Positions 7,339-13,606 of a stretch of DNA of 13,674 nt are shown here, in pieces. The notes below the pieces were generated by a model, which saw only the letters and a list, made by a program, of their open reading frames with translations, did no database searches and had not been told where the DNA came from. Source of the DNA: JBATTK01 sp049670505 (GTDB taxonomy: Bacteria > Bacteroidota > Bacteroidia > Flavobacteriales > Flavobacteriaceae). The translations under genes and the position numbers were made by a program. The stretch lies in NCBI GenBank assembly GCA_049670505.1, contig JBATTK010000185.1, positions 1 through 13,674 on the forward strand. The letters are read 5' to 3'. Numbering within the stretch: the stretch's first letter is position 1; every line of letters starts with the position of its first letter.

Positions 7339-8946
7339 ATGAAAACTACATTTAAAAAATTGTGTACCGGAATTTTGACCCTTGTTTTTTTATGTTCCCT
7401 CCAAACTAGTTTTTCCCAAAAGAAATTTTCCAAAAAACAAATAGAAAAACTAAAGACCGAAGTTGCCCAAATTGTGGCATCCAACCAAAAACAAACTCAG
7501 GTAATGGTGGACAAAATCTTCAGTTTTGCGGAATTGGGTTTTCAGGAATACGAATCCTCCAAATATTTAACCGGCATCCTCCAAGAAAACGGATTCGAAA
7601 TTACAAACTCCGTCTCCAATATTCCTACGGCCTGGTTTGCCAAATGGTCTAATGGGGAAGGACCAACGATAGCCGTAGGCAGTGATGTAGATTGCATCCC
7701 CAAAGCCTCCCAATACCCTGGTGTAGCCTATCATAAGCCTATTGTTGAAGGTGCTCCCGGTCACGGTGAGGGACATAATTCCGGGATACCGTTGAATATT
7801 ACAGCCGTCTTGGCGGTTAAGCAACTTATGGAGCGTGAGCAGATCAAAGGTACTTTGGTGGTTTGGCCAGGAATTGCCGAGGAGTTGGTTGCGGCCAAAG
7901 CTTGGTACGTACGCGACGGACTTTTTGATGATATAGATATGTGCATTTTTACGCATGTCAGTAGTAACTTAAGTGTTTCTTGGGGTCCTACCAGGGGAAC
8001 GGGACTCATCTCGGTGGAGTATTCTTTTGAAGGGGAAGCTGCCCATTCGGCAGGGGCGCCTTGGAGGGGACGAAGCGCCTTGGATGCCGCTGAACTCATG
8101 AACATAGGGTGGAACTACAAGCGGGAACACTTACATCCCCTAAAAAGATCGCATTCCATTTTTACCGATGCGGGAGACCAACCCAATGTGGTACCTTCCA
8201 AGGCTTCCATATGGTTTTATTTTAGGGATATTGAGTATAAGGGTATCATGGAAATGTACCATGAAGCCAATGACATTGCAAAAGGGGCGGCTTTAATGAG
8301 CGGTACCACGGTAACATCAAAAGTATTAGGTACCGCATGGCCTAGACATTATAACAAAACTATTGCCGAAACCATGTATGAGAATATTAAGAAAGTAGGA
8401 CTTCCCACTTGGTCCGAAGAAGATCAGATTTTGGCAAAAGCGGTTCAAAAAGAGGTGAATTCCAAAGAGACAGAGGGTTTAAGTACGGAATTGAATCCTT
8501 TGGGATTACCGGTATTGGAACCTATTAGCGGCGGATCGGACGATATTGGGGATATTTCATGGAAAGTTCCTACGGTAACCATGCGTTTCCCCTCCAATAT
8601 ACCGGGCTTGCAGGGACATCATTGGAGCAATGCCATTACCATGGCGACCCCTATTGCCCACAAAGGGGTGACTGCCGGTGCTAAAGCGGAAGCCATGACC
8701 ATATTGGATTTTTTGTTAAAGCCCGAGTTAATGACCCAGGCATGGGATTACTTTAATAATGAGCAAAGCAAAGAAACCAAATACGAGCCGATGATTTCGG
8801 CGGAAGATTTACCCCCGGTTTATTTGAACAAGGATAAGATGGATACGTATAGGCCAAAATTGGAGAAGTTTTATTTTGATGAAACCCGGTACGATACCTA
8901 TCTGGAACAATTGGGCGTGGACTACCCAACGTTGGAAAAGGAGTAA
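7339..8946 (+). CDS. Exported M20-family amidohydrolase, AbgB-like
   Basis: Metal-dependent amidase/peptidase of 535 residues with an N-terminal signal peptide (hydrophobic core about 8-24, likely cleavage after SFS at 26), hence probably periplasmic. The overall layout resembles AbgB, the subunit of E. coli p-aminobenzoyl-glutamate hydrolase. Visible parts: FSFAELGFQEYES (61-73), GSDVDCIP (114-121), GHGEGHNSG (141-149), the acidic pair E181-E182 in PGIAEELVA, H206 in FTHVSS, the dimerisation-domain segment EAAHSAGAPWRGRSALDAAE, and H427-H428 in GLQGHHWSNA. In the M20D branch the ligands are normally Cys, His, Glu, His and His; here Glu144 sits where Cys is expected, with H146. Substrate is unknown: an exported acyl-amino acid or dipeptide hydrolase is plausible, and p-aminobenzoyl-glutamate cleavage is not shown. 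It is transcribed divergently from purL and has no obvious partner. Confidence 0.88.
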   Translation: MKTTFKKLCTGILTLVFLCSLQTSFSQKKFSKKQIEKLKTEVAQIVASNQKQTQVMVDKIFSFAELGFQEYESSKYLTGILQENGFEITNSVSNIPTAWFAKWSNGEGPTIAVGSDVDCIPKASQYPGVAYHKPIVEGAPGHGEGHNSGIPLNITAVLAVKQLMEREQIKGTLVVWPGIAEELVAAKAWYVRDGLFDDIDMCIFTHVSSNLSVSWGPTRGTGLISVEYSFEGEAAHSAGAPWRGRSALDAAELMNIGWNYKREHLHPLKRSHSIFTDAGDQPNVVPSKASIWFYFRDIEYKGIMEMYHEANDIAKGAALMSGTTVTSKVLGTAWPRHYNKTIAETMYENIKKVGLPTWSEEDQILAKAVQKEVNSKETEGLSTELNPLGLPVLEPISGGSDDIGDISWKVPTVTMRFPSNIPGLQGHHWSNAITMATPIAHKGVTAGAKAEAMTILDFLLKPELMTQAWDYFNNEQSKETKYEPMISAEDLPPVYLNKDKMDTYRPKLEKFYFDETRYDTYLEQLGVDYPTLEKE

Positions 8947-8969
8947 TAAGGTAAGGGTGTCCTATTACT
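8942..8969. terminator. Putative bidirectional hairpin spanning both convergent stop codons
   Basis: AGTAATA (8942-8948) pairs with TATTACT (8963-8969), extended inward by two G-C pairs past one bulged A; the loop is TAAGGGTGT. The TAA of the amidohydrolase (8944-8946) and the stop of the methyltransferase (8965-8967) sit in opposite arms. U-tracts on either side are weak, so function as a terminator is uncertain. Confidence 0.4.
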
Positions 8970-10176
8970 TTCTCTCCAGTAAAGCCATGTAGAATCCGTC
9001 AAAACCACTTTTGGAGGCGTAGATTTTATTTTCTTTGTTCAAGTTAAAATCCTTGCCTTCTTCTGAAGTCAAAAAAGACTGTACCTGCTCGTAATTTTCT
9101 TGTGGAAGGATGGAACAGGTTGCGTAGACCATCTTTCCGCCCGGTTTAACAATTTTACTGTAAGTGCGTAAAATTTCCTGTTGAGTCTTGGTTATTTTTT
9201 CAATAAACTCGGGTCGCAATTTCCATTTGGTATCGGGATTTCTGCGTAACACCCCTAATCCGGAGCAAGGAGCATCTATAAGTACCCGGTCTGCACTTCC
9301 ATATAGTTTTTTGAAAACTTTTGTAGAATCAATTTCCCTAGGTTCAATGTTGTGGGCTCCATTTCTTCTGGCGCGTCGTTTCAGCTCTTTCAATTTACTA
9401 CCATAGATATCCATGGCGATCAATTGGCCTTTATTTTCCATTAATGCGGCCAAATGAAGTGATTTTCCACCTGCACCTGCGCAGGTATCCACTACACGTT
9501 GCCCCGGTTTTACATCAAGGTATTCGGCTACTAATTGGGAACTGGCATCTTGCACTTCGAAAAAACCATTTTTGAAGGCTTCCGTAACAAATACGTTGGC
9601 GCGTTCCGGTAGTCGTAATGCCGATGGATATCCTTTTATGGGTTCTACGACTATGCCTTCGTCCAAGAGTACTTTACGGAGTTTCTCCTTGGTAATCTTT
9701 AGCGTATTGGTTCGCAGTATGACCTCTGCCTGCTGGTTTAGCATCGCGATTTCCTTTGTCCATAATTTTTCACCCAGCGCTTTTTCACATAACTCATCTA
9801 TCCAATCGGGAAGGGCTTCCCTGTATTTTCTTATTTTGGAAAGCTCGTCGAACCTGCCTTTGATTTTTCTGGATGGAACGGGTTCCAATTGTTTCCAGTC
9901 GGGTAGCGGTATGCCTTTCAATACCGCCCAAACAGCGAACATTCTAAAGAGATTAGGTCTACTATACGGTGCCTTTACGTCTGCAATTTGGGTATAAAGA
10001 CGCTTATAACGCACCATTTCATAGGTTGTCTCGGCAATAAAACCACGGTCACGTGCCCCCCAACGCTTATCGAATTTCAACACCTTTTGTACTACCTTAT
10101 CCGCATACTCCCCTTCATTAAGGATGAGGTTTAAAGCATCAATAACGGCAAATACCAAGTTTCTATGTAATCGCAT
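8965..10176 (-). CDS. RsmB/NOP-family RNA (cytosine-5) methyltransferase
   Basis: S-adenosylmethionine-dependent m5C methyltransferase acting on RNA, most likely 16S rRNA as RsmB does at C967, although the exact target base is inferred. 403 residues compared with 429 in E. coli RsmB. The N-terminal part (about 1-130) is helical and NusB-like. The catalytic domain has EVQDASSQLVAEYL (207-220), SAM motif I VVDTCAGAGGKS (228-239), motif IV DAPCSGLGVLRRNPDTKW with Cys304, and motif VI YATCS with Cys354. These two cysteines are the family's catalytic pair: the motif VI cysteine attacks the base and the motif IV cysteine releases it. It ends with the family-typical GFYMALLERK. It is convergent with the amidohydrolase (18-base gap) and divergent from a lipoprotein gene. 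Confidence 0.93.
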   Translation of the reverse strand: MRLHRNLVFAVIDALNLILNEGEYADKVVQKVLKFDKRWGARDRGFIAETTYEMVRYKRLYTQIADVKAPYSRPNLFRMFAVWAVLKGIPLPDWKQLEPVPSRKIKGRFDELSKIRKYREALPDWIDELCEKALGEKLWTKEIAMLNQQAEVILRTNTLKITKEKLRKVLLDEGIVVEPIKGYPSALRLPERANVFVTEAFKNGFFEVQDASSQLVAEYLDVKPGQRVVDTCAGAGGKSLHLAALMENKGQLIAMDIYGSKLKELKRRARRNGAHNIEPREIDSTKVFKKLYGSADRVLIDAPCSGLGVLRRNPDTKWKLRPEFIEKITKTQQEILRTYSKIVKPGGKMVYATCSILPQENYEQVQSFLTSEEGKDFNLNKENKIYASKSGFDGFYMALLERK

Positions 10177-10193
10177 TCTAAAAAATTAGACCG

Positions 10194-10201
10194 CAAAGGT
10201 A
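10194..10201 (-). promoter_or_regulatory. Putative promoter -7 element of the methyltransferase gene
   Basis: Minus-strand TACCTTTG fits TAnnTTTG exactly. Transcription would start near 10187, about 10 bases from the ATG at 10176. No TTTG -33 partner is visible. It abuts the -33 element of the divergent lipoprotein promoter. Confidence 0.45.
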
Positions 10202-10231
10202 TTGTTTTAAGGGGGATTCCTTCTATTTTTG
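10201..10231 (+). promoter_or_regulatory. Putative promoter of the lipoprotein gene
   Basis: ATTG (10201-10204) as a -33 element, 19-base spacer, then TATTTTTG (10224-10231), an exact match to the Bacteroidota -7 consensus TAnnTTTG. Start would be near 10238, roughly 10 bases before the ATG at 10247. This placement argues against an upstream TTG start at 10229. Confidence 0.6.
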
Positions 10232-10246
10232 AGAAAATTTATAGCG

Positions 10247-11275
10247 ATGAGGTATCTGCTTTTTTTATGTCTTCTTTTAATTGCGATATCTTGTGGAAAG
10301 AAAGGGAGATCACATCAATTTTCATCTGTGGAAATTGAAACGATTTACGTGGATTCCATAAGCATCCGTGCTATTGAGCTAATGCCGGGCAGTTTAGCCT
10401 TTGCGGCGAGCAATGGCGTTTTTGGATCTGTCGATTTACAAACCGGTAAAGTAAGGGCCAATATACAGTCCTATGACAGTATTTTACCCGAGTTTAGGGC
10501 GATAGCACACACAGCTACTGACTTTTTTATGCTTTCGGTCGCTAATCCCGCCTTGCTTTACAAAACGGGGAATAGCGGAAAAATGGAGTTGATCTATAAA
10601 GAGGAAGGTGAGGGTGTATTTTACGATGCCATGACTTTTTGGAACGATAAAGAGGGGATTGCTGTTGGAGATAGTATGGATGGCTGCTTATCCATTATTA
10701 TTTCAAGGGATGGAGGGGACACGTGGAAGAAAACACCTTGTTCCGACCTTCCCAAAACCAATAAAGGAGAGGGGGCTTTTGCGGCAAGTAATACCAATAT
10801 TAAGACCTTAGGAGATCATACTTGGATTGCAACCACCGAAGGAACAATTTATTATTCCGGCGACAAAGGTAGAACCTGGGAGGTTTTCACAACACCTATG
10901 GTGAAGGATAAACCTACCGAGGGTATCTATTCTATTGATTTTAATGATGATGAACTTGGGGTTGCCATTGGCGGCGACTATACGGCACCGGAAAATAATT
11001 TATCCAACAAGGCCATTACTAAAGATGGAGGCAAAACATGGGAAGTCATTGCAGATGGCCAAGATCCCGGGTACAAAAGTTGTATTCAATTTATTCCTAA
11101 TTCTGGTGGAGAAGATATGGTAGCCTTGGGTTTTACGGGAATTTCCTATTCCAAGGATATGGGGAAAACATGGGTTGGCCTTTCGGAAGAATCCTTTTAT
11201 ACCATTCGCTTTTTAAATGATAGTACCGCCTATGCGGCGGGAAGAAATCGCATAGCGAAACTTAGCTTCAAATAA
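10247..11275 (+). CDS. Lipoprotein with Asp-box (BNR/YCF48-like) beta-propeller
   Basis: 342-residue envelope lipoprotein. The N-terminus MRYLLFLCLLLIAISCGKKG is a short signal with a lipobox (AIS-C, Cys16), so it should be lipid-anchored. Four Asp-box repeats S/T-x-D-x-G-x-T-W are spaced along the chain: SRDGGDTW (about 153-160), SGDKGRTW (204-211), TKDGGKTW (258-265) and SKDMGKTW (302-309), giving a beta-propeller like sialidases, YCF48/HCF136-type factors and vps10 proteins. Relatives are often labelled glycosyl hydrolase or oxidoreductase, but no catalytic residue set is evident, so I leave the activity open; a binding or assembly role is as likely. I prefer the ATG at 10247 over the in-frame TTG at 10229, which overlaps the promoter -7 box. 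It is monocistronic, ending in a strong hairpin. Confidence 0.85.
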   Translation: MRYLLFLCLLLIAISCGKKGRSHQFSSVEIETIYVDSISIRAIELMPGSLAFAASNGVFGSVDLQTGKVRANIQSYDSILPEFRAIAHTATDFFMLSVANPALLYKTGNSGKMELIYKEEGEGVFYDAMTFWNDKEGIAVGDSMDGCLSIIISRDGGDTWKKTPCSDLPKTNKGEGAFAASNTNIKTLGDHTWIATTEGTIYYSGDKGRTWEVFTTPMVKDKPTEGIYSIDFNDDELGVAIGGDYTAPENNLSNKAITKDGGKTWEVIADGQDPGYKSCIQFIPNSGGEDMVALGFTGISYSKDMGKTWVGLSEESFYTIRFLNDSTAYAAGRNRIAKLSFK

Positions 11276-11302
11276 AAAGGGAAGTTGTTAGACTTCCCTT
11301 TT
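11275..11302. terminator. Bidirectional rho-independent terminator
   Basis: 11-bp perfect stem AAAAGGGAAGT (11275-11285) with ACTTCCCTTTT (11292-11302) and a six-base loop. It begins at the last base of the lipoprotein stop codon. In the minus direction the stem is followed by TTTTTATTT, so it also fits as terminator of the small gene ending at 11331. On the plus strand the T run is the 3' arm itself, followed by A's. Confidence 0.85.
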
Positions 11303-11330
11303 AAAAAAAACAACTAACCAAACCAACCTA

Positions 11331-11678
11331 TTAAACGTTTACGACCGCATAACCTCTTCCTCTCTTTTTATACCAAATACCTTTATATTTATACAGTTTC
11401 CTACCCTTGTAAATCACTACCTTTTTGCCTCTTGGTAAACTCCTTACCGTAATTCCGGCGAGTGGGGCGCATACTACATAGTTTTTTCCCCGGGTCTTGT
11501 ACCAAACACCATCGGAAAAATGATAGTTTATACCTCTATGTACTACAATTTTTGGCTTATGTATTGTTGTTACTACGGTTCCCTGTTTTGGATATACTTT
11601 TACCACGCTTTGCGCATTTGTGGAAAACAAGGCTCCGAATAATATCAACCCGATTACTATAGCTTTCAAATTTTTCAT
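11331..11678 (-). CDS. Small exported basic protein, DUF6515-like, with internal duplication
   Basis: 115 residues with a signal peptide (hydrophobic 5-18, probable cleavage after NA at 22), so periplasmic or secreted. The mature part is rich in Lys, Arg, Tyr and Val. It contains two related units: G57-VWYKTRGKNYVV and G100-IWYKKRGRGYAVV, each preceded by a Y-x-[FY] strand, and linked by the segment APLAGITVRSLPRGKKVVIY (71-90). The pattern (F/Y-x-x-G-[VI]-W/Y-Y, then P-x-G and LP-x-G) resembles the DUF6515 family of Bacteroidota, whose function is unknown to me; the assignment is by eye. No catalytic residues are apparent; a small beta-rich SH3-like binding module is a guess. It shares its terminator with the convergent lipoprotein gene. 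Confidence 0.75.
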   Translation of the reverse strand: MKNLKAIVIGLILFGALFSTNAQSVVKVYPKQGTVVTTIHKPKIVVHRGINYHFSDGVWYKTRGKNYVVCAPLAGITVRSLPRGKKVVIYKGRKLYKYKGIWYKKRGRGYAVVNV

Positions 11679-11835
11679 AAGCTTATTTTTTATGGTTATA
11701 CTTCTTTGACTATGAATTTGGAAGAAGGTTTAATCCTAGGGATAGTGAAAAATTAAAAATAATATAAAAGCCTGGGGGAGAAGTGCATCGTTGAAAGAAC
11801 CTATCGATTTTCAAAAACGACAACCGTTCTGCTTT

Positions 11836-11938
11836 GTCATTCAGAGCCTTTCGGCTAAGCTCAAGACAGGCTCCGCGAAGAATCTATTGATGTGAAAGTG
11901 ATGGAGATTCCTCATTGCATTCGGAATGACATAACAAG
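11836..11938. repeat. Palindromic intergenic element, copy 2
   Basis: Bounded by GTCATTC (11836-11842) and its exact inverse GAATGAC (11924-11930), then ATAACAAG as at the 2178-2191 copy. Inner inverted segments also correspond: GAAGAATCT on the left and GGAGATTCCTC on the right. The left arm carries an extra hairpin, AGCC-TTTC-GGCT. It sits in the 336-base gene-free gap 11679-12014, where I see no other coding or RNA gene. The GTCATTC...GAATCT design resembles dispersed intergenic repeats of Bacteroidota; no transposase is nearby. Confidence 0.7.
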
Positions 11939-11981
11939 TAACTTGATGACCCAATAACTCTTCATAATTTTATTTCGCCTC

Positions 11982-12014
11982 CAAACCTATGGTTTTTCAA
12001 TCCATAGTGGTTTG
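11982..12014 (-). terminator. Hairpin downstream of the ECF cluster
   Basis: CAAAC-CTATGG (11982-11992) pairs with CCATAG-(TG)-GTTTG (12002-12014), 11 pairs with a two-base bulge and a nine-base loop. It starts immediately after the stop of the CpxP-like gene. It lacks a clear U-tract in the minus direction, so it could be a terminator or an RNA-stabilising end structure. Confidence 0.45.
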
Positions 12015-12470
12015 TTAATTGCCCCCTCCTTGTTTACGCTTTTGGATTTGTTGTAAAAGCCGTTTTTTAAAATCTTCTTCCGCCCTAATCAACAAGAATG
12101 TTTTTTTTGCGGAGATTACTCTTCCCAATTCTTTTAATAATGCTATTTTCAATTGATGTTTCTCCTCTTCAATCGCTATCGCCTTTTCCAATAACGCACT
12201 GGCTTCCGATTCGGGAAGCGACTCAAAATCTACCAATTTACTGCGTATTTGTGTGCGTTCCTTTTTCCGCAAGGCACCTTTTTCTTCTTCATGGGCGTTA
12301 TAAATGGGCCAAAAGTCCTGGGCCTCTTCAATAGTCAATTCCAAACGTTCCGTGATAAAGGCAACTTTGAGCGCCTTTATACGCTCGTTGGGTCTACGTT
12401 GCCCATAAAATATCGTGGAGCTCAATACGAGCACCAAGCATACAATTATTTTATCCCTAATATTCATCAT
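12015..12470 (-). CDS. CpxP/Spy-like small periplasmic protein of the ECF cluster
   Basis: About 151 residues. An N-terminal signal peptide (hydrophobic IIVCLVLVLSSTIF, cleavage near YGQ) is followed by a highly charged helical protein. The segment LELTIEEAQDFWPIYNAHEEE resembles the LTxxQ-like region of Spy/CpxP proteins, which are periplasmic helical chaperone-sensors; Bacteroidota members are often called sensors of ECF-type sigma factors. An upstream in-frame TTG at 12476 exists, but I chose the ATG at 12470 (or 12467) because ATG pairs lie directly after it and leave the whole signal intact. It overlaps the 3' end of the anti-sigma gene by 14 bases, implying translational coupling. The C-terminus is Gln/Lys-rich and ends GGGN. 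A stress-sensing role is inferred from context. Confidence 0.75.
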   Translation of the reverse strand: MMNIRDKIIVCLVLVLSSTIFYGQRRPNERIKALKVAFITERLELTIEEAQDFWPIYNAHEEEKGALRKKERTQIRSKLVDFESLPESEASALLEKAIAIEEEKHQLKIALLKELGRVISAKKTFLLIRAEEDFKKRLLQQIQKRKQGGGN

Positions 12471-12993
12471 CTTCAAAGTTTAGATCTTCAAAATCCTCAA
12501 TATTATTGTCCAGATAATCAATGATATTTTCTTGTTCGAGTCCATCTTCCAATATATCATTTATTTCTAGTTCCTCAACAGGAATTACCTGGGCAATTTC
12601 ATAACTTGTCAGGCCCAGTTCATAATCCTCAAAATAGGCCTCTATATCTGAACTGGCCAAACCCTCAAAGCTAATATCCTTGGTATCGGAATTAGTCCAT
12701 TGTAGGCCAAATACCAGTAATACCAATGCTGCTATGGAAGCAACGGCATAATAGTATTTTTTATAAGAACGAAGGGGAACGACCTGGGTTTCCTTTTCCT
12801 TTAGTTTTTGGTCAATAGTATGATGAAGATCTTTAAAATAGCCATCAGGAACAGTAAAGCCTTCTTTTTTTGGCAACAGTGTTTCTTTCCCTTGACTGCC
12901 GGAATCGGATATTTTATCCAGAAGTCTATCCGTTAACCCCTCAAAGTAACCCTCGGGTGTTTTAAAATGACTTTTTTTATGCTCTTTCTTCAT
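12457..12993 (-). CDS. Single-pass membrane anti-sigma-like protein
   Basis: 178 residues. The N-terminal, presumably cytoplasmic part holds two copies of a short motif: FKTPEGYFEGLTDRLLDKI (10-28) and FTVPDGYFKDLHHTIDQKL (46-64), pattern F-x-x-P-[ED]-GYF-x-x-L. One transmembrane helix follows (about 80-98, YYYAVASIAALVLLVFGLQW). The C-terminal ~80 residues, presumably periplasmic, are strongly acidic and end EDFEDLNFEDDEY. There is no zinc-binding HxxxCxxC anti-sigma motif. The position just after an ECF sigma gene (33-base gap) and the one-helix topology make an anti-sigma role the best guess. The GYF repeats, common in Flavobacteriia proteins at this position, are the candidate sigma contact. 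The gene overlaps the next one. Confidence 0.75.
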   Translation of the reverse strand: MKKEHKKSHFKTPEGYFEGLTDRLLDKISDSGSQGKETLLPKKEGFTVPDGYFKDLHHTIDQKLKEKETQVVPLRSYKKYYYAVASIAALVLLVFGLQWTNSDTKDISFEGLASSDIEAYFEDYELGLTSYEIAQVIPVEELEINDILEDGLEQENIIDYLDNNIEDFEDLNFEDDEY

Positions 12994-13026
12994 GTGTATG
13001 GTTTGACCCTCAATATAATAAAAGGT

Positions 13027-13569
13027 TTAATCGGCCGTTAAAAAGGCTTCTAATTTTTTTACCGCTAAATGGTAGGAAGCTTTTAGCCCTCCTACGGACG
13101 TTTCTAAAATTTCCGAGATTTCCCCGTACTTCAATTCTTCAAAATACTTCATATTGAATACCAGTTTCTGCTTTTCTGGCAACGAGGCTATTGCCTTTTG
13201 CAGCTTTAGCTGAATTTCATCACCTTCAAAATACACATCGGCTTCCAGATGATCAATCAATTTATCTTGAAGCTCGGCATTGTTGATACCCAACTTTTTC
13301 GATTTCACTTTCAAGAAGGTCAAGGATTCATTGGTCGCTATCCGGTACATCCACGAGAACAGCTTGCTATCTCCTTTAAAACCCTCAATATTACGATATA
13401 CTTTTATAAAGGTATTCTGAAGCACGTCATCCGCATCGTCATGATTCAATACAATTCTACGGATATGCCAATACAAACGCTCTTTATAAGTGTTTATTAA
13501 AACCTCAAAAGCTTTCGCCTGGGTTTTTGGTTGTTGTAATTGACGTACTAAAGCTTCTTCGGTACTCAA
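13027..13569 (-). CDS. ECF-type RNA polymerase sigma-70 factor
   Basis: 180-residue group-4 sigma factor that directs RNA polymerase to its own promoter class. Region 2 covers about 22-90: YKERLYWHIRRIVL, HDDADDVLQNTFIKVYRNI (43-61) and the promoter-melting stretch FSWMYRIATNESLTFLK. Region 4 covers about 118-176: LPEKQKLVFNMKYFEELKYG then EISEILETSVGGLKASYHLAVKKL with the helix-turn-helix. The start is a TTG at 13569; an in-frame stop lies a few codons upstream and no ATG is available before conserved sequence, while the TTG gives a normal family N-terminus. It leads a three-gene unit with the anti-sigma-like and CpxP-like genes. Targets are unknown. Confidence 0.93.
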   Translation of the reverse strand: MSTEEALVRQLQQPKTQAKAFEVLINTYKERLYWHIRRIVLNHDDADDVLQNTFIKVYRNIEGFKGDSKLFSWMYRIATNESLTFLKVKSKKLGINNAELQDKLIDHLEADVYFEGDEIQLKLQKAIASLPEKQKLVFNMKYFEELKYGEISEILETSVGGLKASYHLAVKKLEAFLTAD

Positions 13570-13584
13570 ATTTTTAGCGTATTG

Positions 13585-13606
13585 TTTTTAGGTAAGACCC
13601 TAAAAA
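13585..13606. promoter_or_regulatory. Inverted repeat upstream of the ECF sigma gene
   Basis: Perfect 8-bp arms TTTTTAGG (13585-13592) and CCTAAAAA (13599-13606) with a six-base spacer, ending 15 bases before the TTG start. It could be an operator for autoregulation or a leader hairpin. I see no exact TAnnTTTG box for this gene in the rest of the window, which fits transcription by an alternative sigma but does not prove it. Confidence 0.4.

Noticed and set aside
7567..8105. Minus-strand open frames inside the amidohydrolase gene
   Set aside because: They oppose the metal-binding motifs of the real gene and have no features of their own.
10229..10246. TTG start giving six extra residues to the lipoprotein
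   Set aside because: The TTG overlaps an exact -7 promoter box, and the ATG at 10247 gives a standard lipoprotein signal.
12471..12476. TTG start at 12476 for the CpxP-like gene
   Set aside because: Two ATG codons follow within nine bases and give an intact signal peptide.
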